DNA of 64,000 nt from Oxalobacteraceae bacterium CAVE-383 (GTDB lineage Bacteria; Pseudomonadota; Gammaproteobacteria; Burkholderiales; Burkholderiaceae_D), in the NCBI GenBank assembly GCA_004134995.1, contig REGP01000001.1, positions 806,001-870,000 on the forward strand, written 5' to 3'. The position numbers and the translations under genes are program-made. The notes below the pieces were generated by a model. The model had not been told where the DNA came from and ran no database searches. It was given only the letters and a program-made list of their open reading frames with translations. Shown piece after piece: positions 27,111 to 35,132 of this stretch; positions within the stretch are counted from its first letter, which is position 1, and each line of letters starts with the position of its first letter.

Positions 27111-30100
27111 CTAGCGCTTTAGAAGAGTTTCTATAACACGCGAAATCAGAGCTTTCGCGTGTTCGATCAAAAATGCATAGGTCTCGCTGTCTTCCTCCTC
27201 GATCGACTCAAGAAAACGTGAATCAAGCCAGTTCCAATAAGCTATTTTTATGGGTTCGGGCTGAATTATAGGTAGCGTCATTAAGAGTGAAAGCCAATTC
27301 CGATACCGTGTCATCAACTGCTGCGCATCTTCGTCTAAGCGGTGCGCCCAGCCTTTAACATCTCCCAAAGCAAGAAGCCAATCCGATCTTGCAATAGCCG
27401 TGTGTTCGTCAAAACCAATCGTCCACTGGGCTTTCAGAGTTGCTAGACAAGCACCGAGCATATTATTTAGCCAGGTGATTTCTTTAGGAGATTGGAGAAC
27501 TTCGCTCATACGGATGCGTAAGATGTTCTCTCTTATTGCCTTCAGCTCCGCTGTTTCTATAAGTTTGCCATCGGCGATGGAAGCAACGGAAATAAGTGCT
27601 GATAGCTCTACATGGTCGAGCGGCATTAAGACGAAATTGGCGCGGCGCAATGCCGTCCTTGCTTCTTGTTTGTGTGGTGCCGAGATGGCACCGCGGCGTT
27701 GCAGAGTATCCAAAATATCTAGCGTCGTCATTAATGGCCTAGCTACAGTTCCTGAGGAAATTGATGCATGCTGGTTGATGTAGCGGTCATCACTGACCCC
27801 CGCTTCTGCCTCATCCATGAGCTTCAGCATAGCAATGGTTGGATGGGTCTTCATATCTCTCATCCCACGTCCATCGGCGACACGAATCATCTTGCCAAGT
27901 CGGACTTTTCCGCTCTCTAGACCTCCCTTCACGCAGATGCGTATCCGTTCGACGATGTTGACGGCATCGGTACCCTTTGCATCGTATGAAATGAGAGCGT
28001 CTGCTTCTTCCATCTCGCCGCGCGACACAATCGCGGTGATATCAGCGCGATGCAGTTTTTGTAAAAGTCCCAGAAAGCCAAAATGTGAGACGGTAAGATC
28101 ATCCAGATAAAGGACAGCTCCATCAACAATTTCAAGCTTAGATGGCCAAGGCCTTTCACGCAATGTGAGTGCTGCGCGCGCTTCTTCGGCTTCCTGCTTC
28201 GTCAACAGTGCTTTTTTTTCAAGCTTGTCGACGACGTCAAAACTGCTGCAGAGATATGATTTATATGCACTTAGATCAGCTTCTTCCTTCATAAAAGTGC
28301 TGGCTTTATAAATGGGGCCTCCGCGAACAACTAATCGCTGGCTCATACTATCTTCATTTTTATTGGACGCTTCGGCTATCAACGCAGCCAATTGTTCGCC
28401 AACCTCGCTAACCAGACTTTCCGGCGGTATTACGCCGCCATCGAAAACATGCAGATGTCTTTCGGTAATCATCTGTCTGAGGTCTCTTGCGACCTTTACT
28501 TGACTGGGCTGATGAAATAATATTCGTGCTTTTTCTTCAAGAAGCCAACTAAGAGTACCGTGAGGAATCACGATTCTCCCGAACGTCGATATATAGAGAT
28601 CGAGAAGACCCAAAAACGCTGCAGTAATAAGAGCAGTCAAGTCCATGGCAATTATCTGCGGATCAACAGTATGCATTTCGCGGACGCCGCTAAAGCCATA
28701 GACCATTGGCCGTCTTCGAACATCCGGTTCGCTCATATTACTGAGTGCCGGCAGTAGAAAAAGACTGAGAAGAGAACGATTTAAAACGTTGCCTGCTGTA
28801 AAAATGGGGATGTCACCTTTGGCTAGCAAGTTCCAAGTCTCAGCCTCGCGCTTCTCCCAACCTGGATTTTGTTCGATCAACTCCTCGATTGACACCCTCT
28901 TAATCGGGCCATCACCGACTTTCTCCGAGAGTTCCGCGGCTCTTTCGAGCCATTGATTGACCTCCGCGTTACTTTCCCAGCCGGCAGCCGAAGCTGCGTG
29001 GTAGCAACTGGCAAGAATTGTAGGATTATCGGGTGCCGATTGCGCCGCTTTAATTACGAGATCTTTTCCTCGTACTGCCCCAATGTGCTGGGCTATTTGA
29101 CCAGCTCGAATTAGCTCAATAGGTGCCCGTTCAGCACGGGCGCTCCATTCGCTTTCCACAAATCCTTGTAATGACTCCCAGTCACCAGAAGCGATAGCAA
29201 GCCTGATCTGCAATTCCCGCGCATCGGGTGAATCGTTTATCTGACGCAGAGTATTTAACGACAAGCGCGCATCTTCAAGATCACCTCGTTCGAACAATGT
29301 CTCTGTATATAGCAGGCGAAGCTCATTGTATCGCCCCGTTAGGATTGGGTATGCCGTAAATACCTCAATTACATCATCGAGGCGTTCCTGGTTATATAGC
29401 GAAATTACATAGCGCCGTGCATCGGCGATGTCGCCAGTCTGGTCCAGCAAAAGCTTTCCGTACGCGGCAGATTTCTCCCAGTTGCGGGCTTCGCCATATG
29501 CAGACACAACGAGGCGCAAATCTATGATCGATTTGCTTTGTTCATACGTCGCAATTCGCTCAACGATAGGATCACTTCCTGCGACTTCTCCTAAAAGGCG
29601 GCGAAGCCTATTCGTTTCGTCGTCGGTTAGGCCGCGGTCTACAGCTTCCTCTAAGCGTGTTTGCGCTTGGGCCTCTTGACTAGAGGTGGCGAGCATTTCA
29701 ATCTCGAAGAAATAAATACCTTTCCATTCCAGATGTTTCAGAAGCTGCGCACGGTGCTGATGAATATAGGAGGCTGCAGTCGCAGGATTCTTTTGCGCGA
29801 ATGCGAGGGCGAACCGGGCTACCGCCGCATCGGAAGAAGTTCCGCCACTCAGAGCTGTTTGGCGATCAACCTCCTTTTCAACCTGCAACAGATCAATCTC
29901 AACATTGAATTGAATTGCCAAATTCAGGCGCCGTAAGAGTATCGCTGGATCTTTGATACTTATGGCCAATTCCTGTCGAGCTTCATCCCCTGTTTCGGGA
30001 TCCATGAGTTGTAGCCAAAGTCTTTTGTCGTCGGCGTTACCAGCTATGCCTAACATACCGAAGGTATATGCAACTGAGCGAAAGCGCTCATATAACTTAG

Positions 30101-31685
30101 CTGCTATACGTCGATAATCAAGACTTTCGGGCTCACTGCGTAGGGGGAAGTTCGATGCGCCTAAAGGTAAATACTGCATTAAGAACATACGCATTTCATC
30201 CGGAACAACCTGCATAAGATATGCATCTGCAGCTGCGTAGAGAATAGCTGGCGAACGTTCGAAATCCTCCTCGGCTATGGATTTTGCTGTATCAAACGCG
30301 CTAGCCCATTCGCCATTTTCTAGTGCGCTTTTGAGATAGAAAAATTTAGCATCGCTATCAATATCTGCAATTGATAGTTCAGACTGCCGAAGCCAATCAT
30401 CAGCAGCTTTAAATCCTTTAATCCTAAGGACACTAATATAGGCGGCACCACGTCCTATTGGTGTATTGACCATGGCCAATTCTCCTAATGCCGCCTCAAT
30501 TTCATCCCGGCCAACCATGATCAATCCATGGGCAACCGTGGTCAGTTCAACATCTGGAATGGTTATCGCGTCAAGTATGAGTTGCGCTTCTTCCGGTGTA
30601 TCCACAGATAAAAATCTTGCGCACCAGACGAAGGCTTCGTCTTTCGCTTTGGTACTCGCTCGCGAAAGACTGCCAATCTGCAGATTGGAAATGAGCCTCT
30701 GCACCTCTTCTTTCGTTTTGAAAGTGGCAAGTAGGCGACATTTACGCACGCGTTCCAATTGCCGCATCACTTCAACATCGATAACGACTGCGTCTGCATT
30801 TGATGCAGACAGATGTCTTGTTATCTGCGTTAAATTTGCGATAGCCGCATTCTGCGCTTGGCTATTTGCCGTCAGTTTTTCAAGTTCGACGGTGCTTCTT
30901 TCGATGGCTTCCACAACCTGCGTCACTTGTGGAGGTTCGCCAAATGGGCTGCTAATGAAATGCTTTATATGAATATAAACGTCGGCATCTCGACTGCCAG
31001 GTTTGCAAATGGTGGTATGACTTTCATCAACGGTTATTGGAAGCTCAGGCAAACTGTCTGAACTTCCAGACCATACAATTTTCCCAATAACTTCGGGAAT
31101 AGAAAATCCCAAAATTTGTTCAGCTCGTCCTTCAACAAGGACTAGGTTTTCAATACCGTTGGTGCGGCAATACTGCCGGTACCAAAAATTAAGGTCTTTG
31201 AGTTGAGTACTTCCGAGGATTAAGTCTCGAGTAGCCGCCGAAGGGCGCATCAAAAGGGAGAGGGCTTTCCCAAAATTGGCGAGCAACGCCCCGCGATGTG
31301 GTGTACCGAGGAAGGCGACTCGTCTGATTCGCGAGAGAAAGTCCTCAGCTTTTCTACTCTGACCAGAATCACGCTCCGCATTGCGCAACAGTTGCTCAAC
31401 GACAAGGCCGCCCAAGCTATGTACAACAAAAATAATATTGCCTTTCTCAAGGCGAGGCTCGGCGAGTAGGCGGGCGAGAAGATTGTCCGCTCTATCAGAT
31501 AACGGTAGGCTATGCCCTTTCCAATTGGTTTTGGCAGCAGGATAGCCGACTAACCAAATCCCAATTCCAGGAATATCATCTGCTAGCCATTTTGGCCAAA
31601 GCACCGGTGGATTAGACCCTTCGACGGCCCAAGTCATTTCAAAATGTCCCGATAGGCCATGGACAAACACGACATGAGTTTTCAC
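27111..31685 (-). CDS. Alpha/beta-hydrolase, helical-repeat, PIN-like conflict protein
   Basis: A protein of 1524 residues as annotated. Residues 1-~245 form an alpha/beta-hydrolase: VFVHGLSGHF (oxyanion strand), VVHSLGGLV with nucleophile Ser in HSLGG, AFLGTPHRGA, and a likely catalytic His in DESHTTICKPGSRD. This version, with the HTTICKP-like ending, is the one found N-terminal in STAND/NACHT-type signalling proteins. Residues ~260-1000 are TPR-like helical repeats. At ~1020-1330 a PIN-nuclease-like region has IIAMDLTAL and LYLDDLTV acidic strands. The start is doubtful: an AAAGGAG stands 6 nt before an in-frame CTG at 31724, which would add 13 residues; GTG 31685 has no good ribosome binding site. 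The architecture recalls TPR-PIN conflict proteins; a lipase or nuclease effector triggered by infection is inferred. Confidence 0.68.
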   Translation of the reverse strand: MKTHVVFVHGLSGHFEMTWAVEGSNPPVLWPKWLADDIPGIGIWLVGYPAAKTNWKGHSLPLSDRADNLLARLLAEPRLEKGNIIFVVHSLGGLVVEQLLRNAERDSGQSRKAEDFLSRIRRVAFLGTPHRGALLANFGKALSLLMRPSAATRDLILGSTQLKDLNFWYRQYCRTNGIENLVLVEGRAEQILGFSIPEVIGKIVWSGSSDSLPELPITVDESHTTICKPGSRDADVYIHIKHFISSPFGEPPQVTQVVEAIERSTVELEKLTANSQAQNAAIANLTQITRHLSASNADAVVIDVEVMRQLERVRKCRLLATFKTKEEVQRLISNLQIGSLSRASTKAKDEAFVWCARFLSVDTPEEAQLILDAITIPDVELTTVAHGLIMVGRDEIEAALGELAMVNTPIGRGAAYISVLRIKGFKAADDWLRQSELSIADIDSDAKFFYLKSALENGEWASAFDTAKSIAEEDFERSPAILYAAADAYLMQVVPDEMRMFLMQYLPLGASNFPLRSEPESLDYRRIAAKLYERFRSVAYTFGMLGIAGNADDKRLWLQLMDPETGDEARQELAISIKDPAILLRRLNLAIQFNVEIDLLQVEKEVDRQTALSGGTSSDAAVARFALAFAQKNPATAASYIHQHRAQLLKHLEWKGIYFFEIEMLATSSQEAQAQTRLEEAVDRGLTDDETNRLRRLLGEVAGSDPIVERIATYEQSKSIIDLRLVVSAYGEARNWEKSAAYGKLLLDQTGDIADARRYVISLYNQERLDDVIEVFTAYPILTGRYNELRLLYTETLFERGDLEDARLSLNTLRQINDSPDARELQIRLAIASGDWESLQGFVESEWSARAERAPIELIRAGQIAQHIGAVRGKDLVIKAAQSAPDNPTILASCYHAASAAGWESNAEVNQWLERAAELSEKVGDGPIKRVSIEELIEQNPGWEKREAETWNLLAKGDIPIFTAGNVLNRSLLSLFLLPALSNMSEPDVRRRPMVYGFSGVREMHTVDPQIIAMDLTALITAAFLGLLDLYISTFGRIVIPHGTLSWLLEEKARILFHQPSQVKVARDLRQMITERHLHVFDGGVIPPESLVSEVGEQLAALIAEASNKNEDSMSQRLVVRGGPIYKASTFMKEEADLSAYKSYLCSSFDVVDKLEKKALLTKQEAEEARAALTLRERPWPSKLEIVDGAVLYLDDLTVSHFGFLGLLQKLHRADITAIVSRGEMEEADALISYDAKGTDAVNIVERIRICVKGGLESGKVRLGKMIRVADGRGMRDMKTHPTIAMLKLMDEAEAGVSDDRYINQHASISSGTVARPLMTTLDILDTLQRRGAISAPHKQEARTALRRANFVLMPLDHVELSALISVASIADGKLIETAELKAIRENILRIRMSEVLQSPKEITWLNNMLGACLATLKAQWTIGFDEHTAIARSDWLLALGDVKGWAHRLDEDAQQLMTRYRNWLSLLMTLPIIQPEPIKIAYWNWLDSRFLESIEEEDSETYAFLIEHAKALISRVIETLLKR

Positions 31686-31737
31686 GTCTTCATAAGTATC
31701 TGAAATAGCATGGAGCTCGGCCAGGGTACTCTCCTTT

Positions 31738-31993
31738 AGTTGCTGATGATGCGATGTTTACAGCTAAAGCTGCGATCAATTTTACGGGAAAATTTTCACG
31801 AATATCCTAGATTATCGTAGGTCGGAGATGATTAAGTCTCATAAACAAGGGCGAATCTTAAAACACGATGCTTTAGGCCAGTATTTATCAATGGATATTC
31901 AGTTAAAGTGAAAAATATCGAAGCAGTAGAACTCCAGTTTGACCGTTGGAAGGACTTTGACTCTGGTTGGCGCACAATTTTTTTGTTTTTGGA
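31738..31993. other. AT-rich intergenic region of the island
   Basis: This stretch upstream of the large island gene contains no credible open frame. It must hold the promoter of the two-gene operon, but I see no convincing -35/-10 pair. A GATAAT-like box lies on the minus strand near 31815. Confidence 0.5.
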
Positions 31994-32049
31994 CTGACGT
32001 ATGCGAAGAAATATATGGATCCGGAGTTGATCGATACCGTTGCGGATTA
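31994..32049 (+). repeat. Right direct repeat (att-like), orphan HD-GYP end
   Basis: A 56-bp fragment of the HD-GYP 3' end (three mismatches to 25037-25092), followed by TAG-like sequence. Similarity stops abruptly at its left edge, as expected for a recombination junction. Confidence 0.85.
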
Positions 32050-32062
32050 GCGGCAGTACGTC

Positions 32063-32371
32063 TCAGTGCGCAATCAAGTCAGCCGAGAGATCGCGCCGCT
32101 CATGCAGCACGCGCAGTACGTCGAGCAATTGACCATCAATGCGGTAGAACAGGAGGAAGGGGAATTGATCCAGTTGCCACATCCGTAGCGATTGATCCGC
32201 AAGGAAATGGGCATAGCGACGCGAACCAATGCCGGGCTGGAAGCCCAGGTCGTGCAAGGTGGTATCAAGTTCATCCACGAAACGCTCAGCCAAAGTCACG
32301 GAGATTTCAGTGTAATAATCAGTAATGTCGAGGATGTCGCGCTTGGCGACAGGTGCAAGCTTAAAACGCAC
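32063..32371 (-). CDS. RelE/ParE superfamily toxin
   Basis: A 102-residue ParE-like toxin with the order expected of the fold: an N-terminal strand (FKLAPVAKRDI), two helices ending ELDTTLHDL, then the beta strands RMWQLDQFPFLLFYRI and LDVLRVLHERRDL. ParE toxins poison DNA gyrase; RelE members cut mRNA; sequence here favours ParE (R-x-H-x-RR-D end). GTG start, 2 nt after the antitoxin stop, in the usual antitoxin-first order. It lies 13 nt from the right island repeat. Confidence 0.85.
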   Translation of the reverse strand: MRFKLAPVAKRDILDITDYYTEISVTLAERFVDELDTTLHDLGFQPGIGSRRYAHFLADQSLRMWQLDQFPFLLFYRIDGQLLDVLRVLHERRDLSADLIAH

Positions 32372-32373
32372 GT

Positions 32374-32568
32374 TTAGCGCTTGCTATGAATACGGGCACG
32401 CAGTTCGTTGGTCAATTCGGTGATGCCTGTTTCCACCGAAGGGCCGCTCTCAATGCTTTCCTTGATCAGCGCATACAGACGACGCTCAGCGTCGTTCTGC
32501 GGACCAACGGCGTCAGCATCGCGTGGCAGCAGGTATTTTTCAGGGAAGGGGCGAGTTGAAGAGGGCAT
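32374..32568 (-). CDS. ParD/CopG-type antitoxin, probably leaderless
   Basis: A 64-residue, acidic-to-neutral antitoxin partner (PRDADAVGPQNDAERRLYALIKESIESGPS), with a C-terminal Arg/Lys tail. ParD-like DNA binding is inferred; its N-terminus lacks an obvious ribbon-helix-helix, so the autorepressor role is uncertain. The frame is open to an ATG at 32628, but a near-consensus promoter (32575-32603) sits immediately before the ATG at 32568. The transcript would start at the start codon itself, so translation from 32568 without a leader is the simplest reading. Confidence 0.72.
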   Translation of the reverse strand: MPSSTRPFPEKYLLPRDADAVGPQNDAERRLYALIKESIESGPSVETGITELTNELRARIHSKR

Positions 32569-32574
32569 TTGCGC

Positions 32575-32603
32575 ATTATAAGCCCACTCTGCGCAGCCTC
32601 CAA
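32575..32603 (-). promoter_or_regulatory. Sigma70 promoter of the toxin-antitoxin pair
   Basis: On the minus strand, TTGGAG (32598-32603), a 17-nt spacer and a perfect TATAAT (32575-32580) precede the antitoxin ATG by only 6 nt. Confidence 0.65.
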
Positions 32604-32716
32604 TCCGAGTGTTTAGTGTGTTGCTCATTTGCTATTTTTCTTTCTGTATTCAATCTTCGGGATGGCATGCGGTGCCTGTCCAAGCTGTTCAGCGGCTTTG
32701 TTCTCCCTTTCGTTCA

Positions 32717-34336
32717 TCAAATTTCCGCCTTCAGCACATCAGCAATGCGCAACGCCAGTGCCGCAATAGTCAGCGTGACATTGACCGTGCCGACCGTGGG
32801 CATGACGGCGCTGCCGGAAATGAACAGATTCTCGTGGTCGAAGCTGCGGCAGTCCTTGTCGACCACCGAGTCGCGCGCATCGCTGCCCATGATGGCGGTG
32901 CCGGTGATGTGGTTGTTGGGCGCAAATTCGTCCAGGAAGCGGATCTGCGCGCCGCCCAGCGCCCGGGCCGCGTCCGCATAGATTTCCCTGGTGTGCAGCG
33001 CGCTGCGTTTGACGTAGTCGTCGATGCGATAGGTGATTTCGGGGCGCGCAATGCCGATGGCATCCACCGCCGTCCGGCTGGGAACGATGCGGTTTTCGGG
33101 CTGCGGCAGGATTTCGTGGAAGCTGTCGAACTGGACGAAGCGGGCGGCGCGGTCGCGGATCGCGGCGTCCAGCCGGGCCGGATCGGGCAGCGCTTCCGCG
33201 TCCAGAAGCTTGCGCGTTTCCTGGTCCACGCGCGACAGGTTCGACAGATGGATTTTCTTGCCTGCCTGCCGCGCCCGGAATGCGCCGTCGCGGAACCCGA
33301 CCAGCGAGGTCATTTCCTGCGGACCGCGGCCGGGCCATAATTTGCGGTCCGCGTAAAACTGCACGCCGGTGCCGGGATGATCCATCAGATTGCGGCCGAC
33401 CATGCCGGAACTGTTGCCGATGCCGTCCGGATAATCGCGGGCCGTCGACATCAGCATGATCTTCGGCGTTTCGATGCCGTTGGCCGCCAATATGAAATAT
33501 TTCGCCTCGATCCGATGTTCCACGCCTTGCGCGTCCTTGTATAAGGCGGCCGTAATGCGTTGGCCAGGCCCGGCTTCCAGTTTGTGCACCACCGCGTTCT
33601 CGATCAGCCGGGCGCCGGCGCGTTCGGCCTTGTCCACATGGACGATGCCGTTGTACATGGCGCCGGTCGGGCAGATCGGCATGCAATTGTTGTTGCCGCA
33701 GCAGGGCGGGCGGCCGTCGTAGGCCAGGCTGTTGCGCGCGGCCGGTTCGGTCACCATGCGCAGCCGCGCATCGCGGGCATTCAACAGGGATTTGATGCTG
33801 GCCTCGTTATGCGACAAGGGCAGCGGCGTCATCGGGTAGGGCGCGCGGCGCGGCGAATCCAGCGATTCCGCTGCCGGTCCCGGGTTCGGCCCCAGGTTTG
33901 GTCCCCAGACGCCCAGCGCTTCCTCGGCCTGCTGGTAGGCGTTTTCCAGATCGCCGTATTGCAGGGGCCAGTCGCGGCCGACGCCGTACAGGCTGCGCAT
34001 GTTGAAATCGTTCGGCAGGAAGCGCCAGGCCGAGCCGGCCCAATGCCAGGTGGTGCCGCCGACCGCCCGGATGTATTGCGAATTGAAGCGGTGCTCGCCT
34101 TTCAGGATCAGGTAGCCGTTGGGCGGATGATATTCCGGATGCGGCGCCCAGGCGCTGGATGGATAGGGCGCCATGAAATCCGTCTTGTCGGCCTGCCCGC
34201 GGAAGTTTTCGACGACCTGCGCGCGCGACAGGCGCGGGCCGGCTTCGAGCATGATGACGGATTTGCCGGCCAGCGCCAGCGCATGCGCTGCCAGCGCGCC
34301 GGCGACGCCGGAGCCGATCACGACGACATCGGCCAT
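32717..34336 (-). CDS. FAD-dependent glucose dehydrogenase, alpha subunit (GMC)
   Basis: A 539-residue GMC flavoprotein that should oxidise glucose (or a similar aldose) at C1 in the periplasm. The Rossmann motif VVVIGSGVAG is at 4-13. The cluster motif CCGNNNCMPIC gives Cys212, 213, 218 and 222, the numbering reported for the [3Fe-4S] cluster of the Burkholderia FAD-GDH alpha subunit, which also has 539 residues. The active-site NNHITGTAIMG and the C-terminal NVTLT region are present. Start ATG 34336 overlaps the stop of the gamma subunit (TAATG). The cytochrome c beta subunit that normally follows is missing here. Confidence 0.87.
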   Translation of the reverse strand: MADVVVIGSGVAGALAAHALALAGKSVIMLEAGPRLSRAQVVENFRGQADKTDFMAPYPSSAWAPHPEYHPPNGYLILKGEHRFNSQYIRAVGGTTWHWAGSAWRFLPNDFNMRSLYGVGRDWPLQYGDLENAYQQAEEALGVWGPNLGPNPGPAAESLDSPRRAPYPMTPLPLSHNEASIKSLLNARDARLRMVTEPAARNSLAYDGRPPCCGNNNCMPICPTGAMYNGIVHVDKAERAGARLIENAVVHKLEAGPGQRITAALYKDAQGVEHRIEAKYFILAANGIETPKIMLMSTARDYPDGIGNSSGMVGRNLMDHPGTGVQFYADRKLWPGRGPQEMTSLVGFRDGAFRARQAGKKIHLSNLSRVDQETRKLLDAEALPDPARLDAAIRDRAARFVQFDSFHEILPQPENRIVPSRTAVDAIGIARPEITYRIDDYVKRSALHTREIYADAARALGGAQIRFLDEFAPNNHITGTAIMGSDARDSVVDKDCRSFDHENLFISGSAVMPTVGTVNVTLTIAALALRIADVLKAEI

Positions 34337-34989
34337 TATGCTTGCCTTTCCGCCGGGTTTTCGGCCCAGAAGCCGGGCGCGCCGCCGCAATAGCCGCGCA
34401 CCGGCAGCACGCCGGCCACCGCCGCATGCATCAGGGCCTGCCGGTCGATCACGGCCGCGCCGTCGACCACGCCCAGATACCAGCCGCGCAGAATGATCGA
34501 CGCCAGCGCCTGCCGCGGGTCCGCGGGCAAGGCGGCGCTATCGGCCGCCGCGAGGGGGAAATCCGCCTGCCCGGCATCCATGGCGGCGGCCAGCTGCTGT
34601 ATGCGCAGCGGGAAATTCGGCACGCTTGCCTGCAGCGCGCCGAAAATGCGGATGCCGGCCTCGCGGTCGAGCGCGGTTTTGCCGGTCAGCGCCTGCGATA
34701 CCTTCATGAAGGCGGCCAGCGGCGCGGCGTTGTCCGCTTTTCTTGCATTGAACAGCCATGCGGCGCTCAATCCGGTGCCGAGCGTGGCGCCGGCGGCAAT
34801 CAGCGGCATTGCGCGCAGCAGCCATTGGCGGCGCGGGGACGAAGGGGACGGCGTGGATGACGTGTCGGAAGGGGATGGCGCCGCCTCGGGCAAGGCGGCG
34901 GATGCTTCGACAGATGCGTCGACGGATGCGTCGGCGGATGCGTCGGCGGATGCGTCGGCGGATGGATTGCGAAGATGTTCCGGTCTCAT
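34336..34989 (-). CDS. FAD-GDH gamma subunit (gluconate 2-dehydrogenase subunit 3 family)
   Basis: A 217-residue small subunit. In this enzyme class it carries the Tat signal and escorts the alpha subunit to the periplasm as a hitch-hiker. A twin-arginine-like motif (SPRRQWLLRAMPLIAAGA at ~50-67) is preceded by an unusual ~45-residue N-terminal stretch rich in ADAS repeats and Ser/Pro. The remainder (AFMKVSQALTGKTALD, LRGWYLGVVDG, GYCGGAPGFWAENP) matches the family. The odd N-terminus could mean the true start is internal, though no ATG lies before the signal. Confidence 0.82.
   Translation of the reverse strand: MRPEHLRNPSADASADASADASVDASVEASAALPEAAPSPSDTSSTPSPSSPRRQWLLRAMPLIAAGATLGTGLSAAWLFNARKADNAAPLAAFMKVSQALTGKTALDREAGIRIFGALQASVPNFPLRIQQLAAAMDAGQADFPLAAADSAALPADPRQALASIILRGWYLGVVDGAAVIDRQALMHAAVAGVLPVRGYCGGAPGFWAENPAERQA
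34911..34964. repeat. 12-bp tandem repeat in the GDH gamma gene
   Basis: About four and a half units of GATGCGTCGGCG-like sequence encode (ADAS)n at the N-terminus of the gamma subunit. Slippage could vary the linker length between strains. Confidence 0.8.
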
Positions 34990-35132
34990 GTCTGCTCCCT
35001 GAATTGGCGAGCGTTGAGACTACTGCTTATGTGTTGAATCCGCCGCTGCAAAGTTCATCAGGGATGAAAAATCCGAAATCCGAAGTCGGATTTAACGGCG
35101 GCCAGTTTAAGTTTTAGCCCATGCGGTTTAAA

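Larger units (their letters stand above)
25037..32049. mobile_element. Integrase-less mini-island at an HD-GYP gene 3' end
   Basis: The segment between two 56-bp imperfect direct repeats (25037-25092 and 31994-32049, 53/56 identical) is clearly AT-richer than its flanks and holds only two large coupled genes on the minus strand. The right repeat is an orphan fragment of the HD-GYP 3' end, with no coding context of its own. One mismatch is synonymous (TAC/TAT) and two lie in adjacent codons (ACG/ACC, and ATT/GTT giving Ile/Val), which suggests the two copies come from different alleles. No integrase, transposase or tRNA is present, so entry by a helper enzyme or by homologous exchange is inferred. 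Confidence 0.72.

Noticed and set aside
34911-34964. Tandem repeats as a CRISPR-like array
   Set aside because: Units are contiguous 12-mers without spacers and encode an in-frame ADAS tract.
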